From positions 310,001-374,000 of the forward strand of contig CAOLHI010000357.1 in assembly GCA_948474755.1 (NCBI GenBank): 64,000 bases of DNA, written 5' to 3'. Each line of letters starts with the position of its first letter. The first letter of the stretch is position 1. Below the pieces are notes generated by a model. That model saw nothing but the letters and a program-made list of their open reading frames with translations, did no database searches and was not told the origin of the DNA. This stretch comes from Ctenosaura bakeri. Lineage: Eukaryota; Chordata; Lepidosauria; Squamata; Iguanidae. A program made the position numbers and the translations under genes. Shown one piece after another: positions 35,040 to 45,439 of the stretch.

Positions 35040-36471
35040 ACCCCTTTTGAATATCTTTTACCATGAAAACTCTATGATGAGACAATCCAAAATGAAACAA
35101 GAGATAGTGCCAGAAGATGAAACTCCCAAGTTGGATAGTGCTCAGCAAGCTACTAGGGAAATGCAGAGGACAATTATGAATTGCACGATGGTTAACGATG
35201 CAACTGGACTCAAGCCAAAAGGACAATCTGCTGATGACATACTCAGAGCCAAAAGGAAAAGCCAAAGCCATGCAATGAAACATATAAATACCTTAATACA
35301 CATAGTGAGTGAGCTAAAGTGGACTATAATAGGATGTTTTGAGCCAGACAGTGTTTTACTCAGAAATGAAAATCTAAGAAGAAATGGGGTGGCATTAACA
35401 TTGAGGAGAGATATAGAAAAAGATATAGAAAGAGCAGTCAAGGATGTAATGCAAAGTTTGACCAAATAATATCAAGAATAATCCATCAATATAACCATAA
35501 TCCAAGTTTATGCTCAGAAGGAAGAAATGGAAAGATTCTATGCTGGAGTCCAGGAAGAAATTGATCACGCACCAAAAAGGACTTCTTGTTAATTGTAGAT
35601 GATTTGAATGCAAAAGATTGTAGGAAATTTTGGTCTAGGGTCAAGAAATGACACATAAGAGGAATAACTTAATTTTTCAAGGCCAACATTTTGTTCATCA
35701 CATCATCAGGTAATTAAAGAGGTGACTGTATAAGTGGAGATCACCTGATGGCCAAATAGACTACATAATTGGAAGAGAAGATGGAGGTGTACCATTCTCT
35801 CAGCAAAAGCAAGACCAGGAACAGACTGTGACACAACACATGTATTGCTAGTATCAAAAATTAGAATAAAGCTTTTAAAAAAACCACTAAATCAATCAAT
35901 TTGCCAAAGAAGAACATCTCTGTAGAATTGAAGGTAATGTAAAAAATAGATTTGCATTCTTAAGCCTAATTATCCAGAAGCTAGGATTCTGGATTGAAGT
36001 CAAAGACATTGTGAGAGAAGAATGCAAAAAGACACTCTCTCTAGCCAAAAAGAAAGAAAAGTCTCCACTGGACCACAGACGTAACTCTTCAAGCAATTAA
36101 GAACAGAGGAGAAGCAAAAGTAAAAGTGGACAGAAATAGGGTTGGGACCTGAATGTAACTATAATAATCAATTCAGAAAAATAGAAGACTACAACAATAA
36201 ATGTCAAACAACAGACCTCTTCCACAAGATCTGAGAAATCAAAGGGAGATTTAAACCAAAAATGAGGATACTCTTGAAAACACTGCGTAATTAAGAAATA
36301 AAAACAATAAACTGAAGAATGATATAAAAGAGGAGAATGGATGACAGATTCATTCAAAGAAGAACCATTTGAAGGTGAAACCACAATGGAAGCTGCACTC
36401 AAGGCACTTGGGGGAAATAAATCACCAAGAATACACAGCGTGTCAATACAGCTATTTCAAGCCACAGAGAC

Positions 36472-37073
36472 TGTGATAACTGAAGCCCCTGTCAGAGCTG
36501 CTGATGACGAGCAGCAGCTGTTGGTCCCTGTTGCTCAGGGTGGAGATGATGAGCAGCAGCTGTTGGTCCCTGTGGCTCTGGCTGGAGATGAGTCCTGCAG
36601 CTCGAGAGCTCCCCCTGCTGCCAGGGACCAAGCAGGCTTGGACGTTCCTCTGCCTGCTCCTTTAGGGCAACAGGGATCCAATTCTGAAGATGGTTTGGAG
36701 CCTGTGCCAATCAGCCCACAAACAAGGCTGAGACTCAAGAGGGCTGAGCAAAGGGAGGCTTCCTTGATTAAGTTCAAGAAGCAGTGACTGGCCACACCTG
36801 TGTCTTGGGCTATATAATTGCCTGCCTGGAAGCTTTCCTTTGCTTGTGGCAAACTTCTTTCAAGCCCTCCTCTTGCCTGTTCCTTGCTCCCAGCACCCGG
36901 TTCCTGCTACCTTGAATTGATCTCTTGACCCTTGGCTTTTGGAACTCTGACTACAGCTTTTGCTTGACACTCTGGTAAATGAACTCCCTTGTGTAAAGTG
37001 CTTGCTAGTCTCTTCCCAGCTGGACTTTGCCCTTCTCTGGGCTGGCTCACCGTCCAGGTCTCTGACCTTGACA
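36472..37073 (+). mobile_element. Solo LTR inserted in the BovB element
   Basis: Begins TGTGATAACTGAAGCCCC and ends CCTTGACA, with 5-bp duplications GAGAC at 36467-36471 and 37074-37078. GC content is clearly higher than the BovB around it. A TATATAA box lies at 36811-36817, with no coding element on either side, so it is a solo LTR left after recombination. The open frame that crosses it and stops at 36785-36787 is probably the tail of the element's own coding plus chance. Ty3/Gypsy and endogenous retroviral LTRs share these features, so the class is open. Orientation is set by the TATA box. Confidence 0.82.
36503..36586 (+). repeat. 42-bp tandem duplication inside the LTR
   Basis: Two units (36503-36544 and 36545-36586) with 'gagcagcagctgttggtccc' in each. 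The unit length, 42, is a multiple of three and keeps the open frame. Confidence 0.85.
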
Positions 37074-38397
37074 GAGACAGAATCCACTCAAATTCTTACT
37101 GAAGTCCTTCAACAAAAATCGAAAACAAAACAATGGCCCAGAGATTGCAAAAACTAATATACATTCTAACCCCTAAGAAAGGGGACATCAGGAATTGCAG
37201 TAACAACAGGCTCATTGCATTCATCTCCCATGCAAGCAAAGTGTTGCTCAAAAATCTACAACAAAGACTATTACCATATATAAGGCACAAAAAGGCAAAT
37301 ATCCAAAGTAGGTTCCAAAGAGGGAGAGACATGAGGGAACACATTGCAAATACATATTGGATAATAGAATGCACCAAAGAATTTCAGGAGAAAATTGGCC
37401 TGTGTTTTATAGATTATATCAAAGCCTTTGACTCATGCAAAACTATCGATCACTCCTAAAGAAATGGGTATACCACAACATTTGATTATTCTAATGCATA
37501 CTCTGTACTCATGGCAAACAGAGCAGTTTCCAGTTGGCAAAGGTACAGAGAAGGCTGGGTTTTTATCACCTATCTGTTTAATTTGCATGCTGAAAGTATC
37601 ATATGCAAAGCTAGATTAGACTCTGAGGAAGGAGTTATTAAAACTGGAGGAAGGAACATCAACAATTTGAGATACGTAGATGACACCATATTACTAGCAG
37701 TCTATGAAGAAAGTATGTCAGCAGTTTTACAATTGAACATTAAGAAAGCAAAGATAATGACAACAGAAGATTTACTCAATTTTTAAGTAGACAATGAAGA
37801 TACTGAAATAGTGAAAGACTTCCTATACCTTGGCTCAGTCATAAATCAGAATAGAGACTGCAGTGAAGAAATCAGAAGAAGGTTAGTAAATGCAATTATG
37901 AAGGAACTAAAGATCCTGAAATGTAAAGATATATCACTAAATACCAAAGTCAAGATTGTCCATGCCACTGTAGTTCCAATATTCTACATATTTCTATGTA
38001 TGGTTGTAAAAGCTCAACAAGAAAGGTGATTAGGAAGAAAATCAATTGAAATGTAGTGCTGTAGGAGAGTTCTGTGGATACCCTGGACTGCCGAAAAGAC
38101 ATATAAATGTCCTAGATCAAATCAGATCTGAACTCTTCCTAGAAGCCAAGAGACTGACATATTTTGGACACACCATGAGATAACGTGACTCACTAGAGAA
38201 GACAATGATGTTTGGCAAGGTAAAAAACAAGAAATGAGGAACATCCCATTATAGATGGATGGACTCAATCAAGGAAGCCACAGCCCTGAGTTTGCAAGAT
38301 CTGAGCAGAGCTGTTAATAACACTGTAACTTGCAGATCTCTTATTCACAGGGTCACCATAAGTCTAAGTTAGCTTGATCACAGCTAACAACAACAAC

Positions 38398-38489
38398 GAA
38401 AAGAAAATATGACAAAGACAATAATGAACAGTGATAGGAGGAAGAGTAAGGAGCAACATCATATATCATACATAAGGCAATATTTCTTC
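38398..38489. other. A-rich segment after the BovB tail
   Basis: Short A-rich sequence directly 3' of the AAC tail; no clear target duplication was identified. Confidence 0.3.
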
Positions 38490-38700
38490 TGCCCTGTCAG
38501 GTCAATAACGAAGCTGAGTCACTTGGCAACTTTTTTCTGAAGCAAATTGGATTAATGAATCTTGCATGTTCGCCATACGTTAAGTCTTCATCTCACATTT
38601 CCCAACAAAGCTGCATTTAATGCAGGTAGAGTCAGGAAGCTATAAGCAGCCACCAAATGAGCGCATTTGTCTTAGAGCTGGAGATTTTTTTTTTCAGTTT
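38490..38700. other. Candidate conserved non-coding element (speculative)
   Basis: Repeat-free stretch with balanced composition and homeodomain-like 'ggattaatgaatc' core. Placed right after the BovB. Conservation is not testable from one sequence. Confidence 0.25.
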
Positions 38701-40217
38701 GTTTTTATGAGCTTGTTAAATATGGAATGCTACTGAAATGGTAACTACTTCGCCATGCATGTTGGAAGAACAAAGCTAACTGATTGCACGATTACAGAGC
38801 ACTGGTTGAACACACAGAGAGGCATAAGCACGATAACCAAGGAGCTGCATCGTCAAACCTATCAATTAAATCAGTAGTGCTACTTGTGAGCTTATCTGCT
38901 GGGCAAATTGCCTTGGGAGCAATCCAAGGCAATGCCAAGGCCTGCTATGTTACTACTTTTAAAAACACAAAAGAACCTGTAGGATGTGGGTATACTTGGA
39001 CTACTACATTGTTTTGCATTAACATGTACATACATTCTACTTGAAACATGAGTATTAAGATCAGCTCTTGGTATAATATCCTCCTTGAATTCTAGATATA
39101 CTAGTGCAATAGACTGGAAAATCAGCAACCTTGTAGATGTATTTTTATTTCAGGGCTGCTAATGGACTTTAAATTTTACTGTCCTTTTTCTCAGTCTCCA
39201 CATGGCCAAGAGGAGAGTGGCCTCATCCTATGTTGAGATCTCTCCAAACCAATTGAACAACAGTGGAAATAACACACGATACAAGATGGAGGCCTGTAAC
39301 TCCAACACTGTCACTCTTTTTTCTTCTTTCCTGTATGGTATTTTTAAGCATCTTTTGCTTGATGAAGAAGCCAGTAGAGCTTCAAAAATCTGCATGCTGT
39401 TTATTTGTGCATTTTGCTCACAAAAGTACCGTTGTTTTTGAGATTTGGAATTGTTCTACTTGCGCTGGCCAAGAACCTTGTGAAAATAGGCAGTGGCATA
39501 ATTCCACAGGATTGTAAAGGAAACAGATGCATCTGGACTGGTAGGATGGTGGGCAGAACTGTGCATATGCATATGCATCTTTCTAGGATCACTGCAGTCT
39601 GTTCCACAACAGAGGGGGGCATTTGTGTAAGGAAGGCTCAAAAATGGTCAAACTATTAACTCAATTAAATCAGTAGTTTGACCAAAACTTCCTTATGTAA
39701 GCTTTAAAAAGACCTATTGCTTGCAGAGCTAGTTGGTTACACACATGTAAAGTTCCAACATGATTCCCCAAATTGCATTTGCTGTTCCCTAAAAGCACAG
39801 ACAAGACGCACACACACACACTCAATTTGTGTCTATTTACCTGCCTCTTCTGACAGTAACTCTTTTTCAAAGCCTTTATTAGGAGAGTTTTGTATTTCTT
39901 TTCAATGGAAAGGAATATTCATATCAGAGGTAAAAGAAATGTGAGGAAGACTGACATAACAATTAGATGGGCCTGCCATATCTGCAAGCTCAGGACCCAT
40001 GAATTTAATCCACCATGAATTCAAATGTACACACAGTACATCTGAATCCATGGAGTATCCTTACAGCATATATAGTTTAGGTCATAGTTATTAAAAAAAC
40101 AGATGAATGCAAAATATAAACCATATTAGTTTATTATGAAGTATATGATCAAACTATATAAAGTACTGCCTATGTATTATCTGACTCCTGGGACATTTTA
40201 CTACACTAAAAGTAGCC
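38701..40217. other. No feature recognised
   Basis: Frames up to 86 codons on both strands. A short CA repeat lies at 39810-39822. 'gcatatgcatatgcatc' at 39565 is a short palindromic run. Confidence 0.4.
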
Positions 40218-40431
40218 TAAATAACCTAAAGACAGCAGATCCCATTCGATCTTGGAAGCTAAGCAGAATCAGCTCTAGTTAATACTCGAATAGGAGATTG
40301 CCAGTGAATATATTTTCAGAAGAAAAGACTAGGGAACCATCTCTCAATATTCCTTGCTTAAGAAAATACTGTGAAATTCACAGGGTCACCATAAGTCAAC
40401 AGGTGACTTGAAGGCACATATACACATAAGC
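40218..40431 (+). mobile_element. 5S rRNA-derived SINE with BovB-like tail
   Basis: The 5' part parallels 5S rRNA: 'gatcttggaagctaagcag' followed by 'tagttaatactcgaatagga' covers the internal control region (A box, intermediate element, C box). The 3' part ends 'cagggtcaccataagtcaac' then 'aggtgacttgaaggcacat', the same tail as BovB and the Sauria SINEs. It would have been mobilised by BovB machinery. The head is decayed, so it is not a working 5S gene. Confidence 0.85.
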
Positions 40432-41640
40432 ATTTCAAAGCTCAGACTATGATGTTGGTTCTAAACTACAGTTAAGATGTGATGTCTGTACTGAATCTCT
40501 GTAATCTTCCTTAAAATTTCAGTGTCTTAGTGTTTGATGATCTCTTTCTCTGGAGATGCTGTTTTGAATTCTTTAACTAAACATTAGTATTACTTAAGGT
40601 TACTGCCCAGAAGGAGAGAGAACTAGAATAGGATTAGGTAGCCATTGCTCATTTATATATATATTCATTTAAACAATCACTCATGTTAGGACTCAGGTCT
40701 TGACTTCTAAAGATGTAGAATGGAGAATGGATGGTAAATGAAACTAGCTGGGAAGCAAAGATGCCAGCTGTGCCAATTTAGGGCAGGCCAGGTGGCAAAT
40801 GCAGGATTATGTCAGAGTAAGAGGTTTGTGGGTTACAGTTTATAATCCTGCCCCACTGACCTGATTGTTGCAGAATTAAGGATATTTTGCACATTCAGCA
40901 TAATGAAGACTTGGATCCACACCTGAAAACATGACAAGTTTATACATATGGTCTTAATCTGCAACTCTTTTCTAGCTCTGTTTTTGAATTTGACTTACTT
41001 ATTAAGAAAGAAGGGCCAAGATCCTTATCACTGAAATGCACAATTTACAGTAATTGAGAAGAACAGAAAGTGATCAGCTACTACAGAACCATAACAGTCA
41101 TGGATCTGGAAACAAGCCCTGTAAAATTTGTTGTAACACTGCCAATCTGTTCAGGCCAAAAATCCATCACTAAAGCCCTTGTATAGGTTTCCCCCCGAAA
41201 CCGTTATTCTGGTCTAGGATAGAAAATAGAATTTTGAACAGAAAATTAATTTAGGACACAGTATGTTTGATGCTGTATAACAATGCACAGTTATGGCAGT
41301 CCCACCTCCTCAATGCTTTTCTTGGGAGTCTCCATATTCAACATACATAAGAAATTAATTGTCATTGCTGGTATTTTCACACTAGGCTACTGATATGGGT
41401 GCTGCGACTTGTGTTCTCACAAGGCCTCCCAAAACAGAATGATGTAATTGTGGTGACCAAGTCTATAGGTCTTCCAGAAAGGCCACTTCCATGTGACTGT
41501 CTCACAGAGACATCCATTCAGAAATCAGTATGCAAACATACATAGACACAGTTGCTGATTTGAAAGCTGTCATTCTCCAGATGACCTTCAAATGGAAATG
41601 CCACCATGAGAAGTGACTGAATTAGAACTGATACCAAAGT
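40432..41640. other. No feature recognised
   Basis: AT-rich sequence with no repeat or exon recognised. Confidence 0.4.
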
Positions 41641-41689
41641 TATTAATTTATTTATTATTTATAGAATTAATCTGTTTATTATTTATAGG

Positions 41690-41935
41690 ATCATAGAGTT
41701 GAAAAAGACCAGAGGGGCCATCAAGTCCTACCCTATCTTTATATCTCATCTTTCTTCAAGAGGGGATTCAAGGCGATGTACATTTTAAAAGCACAGTATA
41801 ATTTAAAAACTGTTAATACAAAAGTTAATCCACAAACTAATTTTCTATTTAAAAAATACAATTTAAAAACACCATTAAAAGATATATAAAAACAAAACAA
41901 AATAAAAACACATTATTCCTTCAATAGAGACAACA
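41690..41935 (-). mobile_element. CR1/L2-type LINE remnants
   Basis: Plus-strand 'atcatagagttgaaaaagac' and 'gggccatcaagtcctaccct' match the reverse complement of a CR1 3' end. This is followed by an L2-type 3' tail region ('atctcatctttcttcaagag') and an A-rich stretch of 'aatttaaaaac' units. Heavily decayed, perhaps two fragments. Confidence 0.5.
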
Positions 41936-42339
41936 GTTTCATGTCCCATTACACATGTGAATTTACTATGTTACCATGAGTGTGTCATCAGCAATTACTG
42001 CTATTCTAAACAGTAATTATGCTTATTTTGCACAATGGAAGCTTCAACTGAATTCCCAGACTTTTTCAAAACAGCCTTACTCTCTATTATATATTTATAT
42101 TTTAATCCCTCTGTAAACATATATGCATGCCTCCCAACTGAAAATAACAATTCATGCATCTGATAAAATGGAATCAAGCCCACAAAATCTTGTTGGACAA
42201 TCAATATGTTATTATCCGAAGGGCTGTCATTTGGAAGATGGAGCACAGTTTTATGATTATCCAATGGATTCAGATTACAAGAAAAGATATTCAAACTTTT
42301 GGATGAATTCCTTGACATTAAGAACTGTCTGACTGTGAA
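41936..42339. other. No feature recognised
   Basis: A 105-codon minus-strand frame (42001-42318) shows no known domain. Confidence 0.4.
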
Positions 42340-42445
42340 ACAAGATTGTTTGGAAAGGCAGTAGACTCTCCTTCATTGGAAGTTTTTAAACAGCGATTGG
42401 ATGCACTGGCAGGGGGATGAACTAGTTGACATGTGGGATACTTTG
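42340..42445 (+). mobile_element. CR1 3' end fragment
   Basis: Plus-strand text 'gtagactctccttcattgga' , 'agtttttaaacagcgattgg' and 'gcagggggatgaactagttg' follows the order seen in CR1 3' ends (the stretch just before the tail). Confidence 0.6.
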
Positions 42446-42460
42446 TTGAGGAATGTTGTA

Positions 42461-42543
42461 GTTGCGCTGTTTGGAAATCCTATTCTACCCTCACTATGTC
42501 CCTTCCCCAAATCCCTTATTCCCTGCATCATCATGATAGCTTT
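42461..42543. repeat. Unknown repeat, copy 1 of a local pair
   Basis: 'attctaccctcactatgtcc' and 'cttccccaaatcccttattc' and 'catcatcatgatagct' recur in decayed form at 42865-42942. Confidence 0.55.
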
Positions 42544-42864
42544 CCATACAGGGAGTTTCCACTTCTAGAGTTGCATGATTCTTTAGAATGCTACAGGGCT
42601 CTTTGTTCTTCATTGTGAAAGTTCTCCAACAATTGATACCAATAGTTCTTTATAACAGTCTTGTCCACAAATTCCATTTAAAGCATATTTAACATTCCAG
42701 AAATCCGGGGTTTCTAGCGCTGTTTGGAGATCTGCTGGACTGAACTTAGAACCTGATTAATGGTAAATATGTGCTCTGTAGCCCACTGATGAAAATCATG
42801 TAGCCCTGGAGATGTTGTTCAACTTTAATTACCACCAGCCAAGGTTGAGGAACGCCAAGAGATG

Positions 42865-42942
42865 AAGTGTTGGAATTGCTGTTCTACCTCTGCTACAGCC
42901 TTTCCCCAAATACCTTACTCCCACATCATCATGGCAGCTCAT
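42865..42942. repeat. Unknown repeat, copy 2 of a local pair
   Basis: Direct-orientation partner of 42461-42543 ('ttctacctctgctacagcct', 'ttccccaaataccttactcc', 'catcatcatggcagct'). Confidence 0.55.
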
Positions 42943-43116
42943 CATAAGTGGAACTATGCTCTGTTTAAGGAACAATTGGCAAGAAGAAAGTATTCTTGTT
43001 GCTGACCTGGCAGCAACCAAGTGATAGTATAAAGCTTCAGACTCATGCCCAAACCCTGAGGTCCAAGCAGCCCAATCTTAATTGTGAAGACCAAGATATC
43101 TTAGACTACCATACCT

Positions 43117-43336
43117 GTGTATATGTGTCTTCAAGTCACTTGTCAACTTACGGAGACCACATGAATTTCACAGGATTTTCTTAGGCAAGGAACATTCAGA
43201 GGTGATTTTGCCAGTTCCTTCCTATGAAATACAGCCTGCAGCACCTAGTATTCATTAATGGTCTCCCATCCAAGTACTAACCAAGGCTGACTCTGCTTAG
43301 CTTCCAAGATCAAACAGGATCTAGTGCATTTAGAGT
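43117..43336 (-). mobile_element. 5S rRNA-derived SINE with BovB-like tail
   Basis: Minus strand. The head reads 'gatcttggaagctaagcaga', then 'ggttagtacttggatgggag' and 'gtgctgcag', clearly 5S rRNA-like including A and C boxes. The middle is 'gttccttgcctaagaaaatc', and the tail 'agtgacttgaagacacat' is BovB-like. It is better preserved than the copy at 40218. A derived SINE, not a 5S gene. Confidence 0.9.
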
Positions 43337-44248
43337 TTTTAGTCCCATCTACTTCCACAGCCACAAGCCCCTTTCACCAATTCGTTGCTGTAGCCATTAA
43401 ACTTATCTGGACCTGTGCCTACTTTCTTTCCCATTTCATTTTCCTGCCTGACATCGTTCCTCATATGTACCTAATTTGTACATTACTATGTTTCAGGATG
43501 TAAGGATATGACCTTAATCAGAATATTGATTTTAGTACACCTTTTTAGCTTGGGAAACAAGGAAGGGAGGCATTAGGTAATAGATTAATAGCACAATTCT
43601 GACAATATTTATACCAAATAAATGTGCTTTGGATTGCAGCCTTAGAGGGGGAAAGTGCAATTTTAATTTAAATCATTTTATGAACGGGTAGCCATTGTTA
43701 CATGCAAACTCAAATATATCCACTGCAGAAACGTCTCCTATACTTGGTAGTGTGCCACATTTAATCATTTCATCTTATAACTAAATTTAAAACAGACTCC
43801 CCAAGTAATAAAAAAGAGAGATTTGACTGTTTGGAATTTTAACATGTGGCTGACATCCCAGATATGCACAAATGGTCATGTACACCATTGTGTTGGTCTA
43901 GCCTATTTGGCAGGAAAGCTGCTGTCCCATGTTTCATATGCCACAGGATATTCAGAGTCTTGCCATTTCCCATTTCTGCCCACCCTGGTTATAGGAACAC
44001 ATTTCTTATAGGAAAACAAATCCCTAACAATCAAATAAATAGTAATTCTCCTGACTTCACAGATATAGATATATTAAAGTAATGGAATCTCAGTTGTGCT
44101 TTGTAAAGTTTCAAAGGAAAACCACCACCCAAAGGGGACTGACAGACTGCAGCAAACAATTAGTAGCTGTCACCCCTGGAAATCTTACATATCAGACTTG
44201 TGTCTTCCACACTCTGGATCCAGTGAGACCATTTTAACATAACCACTG
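43337..44248. other. No feature recognised
   Basis: AT-rich sequence; frames below 80 codons. Confidence 0.4.
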
Positions 44249-44256
44249 TTTTAAAG

Positions 44257-44394
44257 CAGGGATGGAAATTGTGCTGCTCTCAAGATATTTTTGGACTACA
44301 ACTCTCAGCATTCTTCACTGTTAGCCATGCTGGCTAAGGCTGCTGGGACCGGCAATTCAACAACATCTAAAGGAGCACAAAATTCTCACTCTTC
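44257..44394. mobile_element. Palindromic hAT-like MITE with perfect target duplication
   Basis: Starts CAGGGATGGAAATTGTGCTG. The right end, reverse complemented, is GAAGAGTGAGAATTTTGTGC. The interior has 'ttggactacaactctcagc' and a matching inverted 'gctgggaccggcaattcaac'. The 8-bp flanks TTTTAAAG at 44249-44256 and 44395-44402 are identical. It is 138 bp long. Confidence 0.85.
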
Positions 44395-44402
44395 TTTTAA
44401 AG

Positions 44403-45439
44403 TTTAATTACTACTATATGGCAACTTTTCAACATTCATATTGTAAAGCAATCTTGTAAAAGGTATGTTCCATGTAATAAAATCACAACTACCATGACTC
44501 AATGCAGCCGTGACCTAGAAACGGACACAGGAAGATGAAGACTAGCAGTGCTTAATGAGAAGGCACAGAACCCAAATCTAGTTACTGACTGTGATACCCA
44601 GGAACCTCAATTGAGCCTCAGTCTCATGAGAATGAAATCCCAGAGACTGTGGCTCTTAAGCACAGGTCTGTCAAATGGCCAGTATTCCCATTCCCAAAGC
44701 CTCTTAGTCCCTAGAGCCAATGTGCCAACACGGAGTGCTAAGACAGAAAGTTGCCCTTTAAATATTATATTTAGATTTTTTTCTTCTTACCACTGAAGTA
44801 GTAAACCTGTGTTTAGGCTGTTTCACCTTGGACTCCAGAATGAGATTCACATGACTAAATGGTTTTCCATACCAAACAAATAAATAAATCCTCTGTGCAC
44901 AAGATAATATGTCCAGGAGGATTTAGTCAAGCCATTTCCCTGATGTGTTAGCTTTCTATGTGCAGGATGTATTTATTCATCAATGGATGAGCATTCATGT
45001 GATCTCTGCCTGATATGGCAGGTTCATTACTGTAACATGAAAAATGTTTCCATTCAGTTCAAGCATATGTTCAGTTCCTGCTGAGTTTCCTCTTCAAGTG
45101 GAAGAAATGGAAGAAAGACAATTGCGGCAGTGCAAGTATTATCAGGGTATTTGGGGGTGCGGGTCAGGCTTGCCCACTACCTCACACTCCCTTAATAAGT
45201 GGGCCCTTGCCAAAACAAGCTGCTGACAAATGACTTGTGCAAATAGAGCTATTAATAATGAGATGAGTAAAAACTATGATTCAGTATTTAAATTATTTTG
45301 GGTGTTGTATTAGGGGAATGTGGCTTTTTATATTTATAAATGTGGCTCAGCTTGAGCTGAATTTTAACAGGATGTGGATACTCAGAAACTAATGCCCTCT
45401 CCCCACTGATATGAGTGATAAACCAAAAAACAAATAACA
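44403..45439. other. No feature recognised
   Basis: AT-rich sequence with no repeat or exon recognised. Confidence 0.4.

Larger units (their letters stand above)
35040..38397 (+). mobile_element. RTE/BovB LINE, near-complete but inactive, interrupted by a solo LTR
   Basis: Non-LTR retrotransposon that would encode an apurinic-type endonuclease and a reverse transcriptase. The 5' region is at 35040-35260. Endonuclease traces follow: SELKWTIIGCF (about 35310), LRRNGVAL (35370), NITIIQVYA (35490, after stop codons) and a decayed 'WRSPDGQIDYIIG'-like region near 35730-35780. Reverse transcriptase traces include KGDIRNCSNNRLIAFISHAS (about 37175), LCFIDYIKAFDS (37400), NNLRYVDDTILLA (37660; the YxDD catalytic motif is intact) and a C-terminal region. 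It ends with a Bov-B-type tail 'cagggtcaccataagtc' and AAC repeats. Stops and frameshifts are many. A 602-bp LTR (36472-37073) sits between the two domains. Confidence 0.88.

Noticed and set aside
36341..36787. 148-codon plus-strand open frame as a gene
   Set aside because: It starts in the BovB element and continues into the inserted LTR, so it is a chance chimera of two transposons.
36811..36817. TATATAA as a host gene promoter
   Set aside because: It sits within the solo LTR in the position of an LTR promoter, and no host exon follows.
40218..43336. 5S rRNA genes
   Set aside because: Both 5S-like stretches are decayed and joined to a BovB-type tail, so they are SINE heads, not functional genes.
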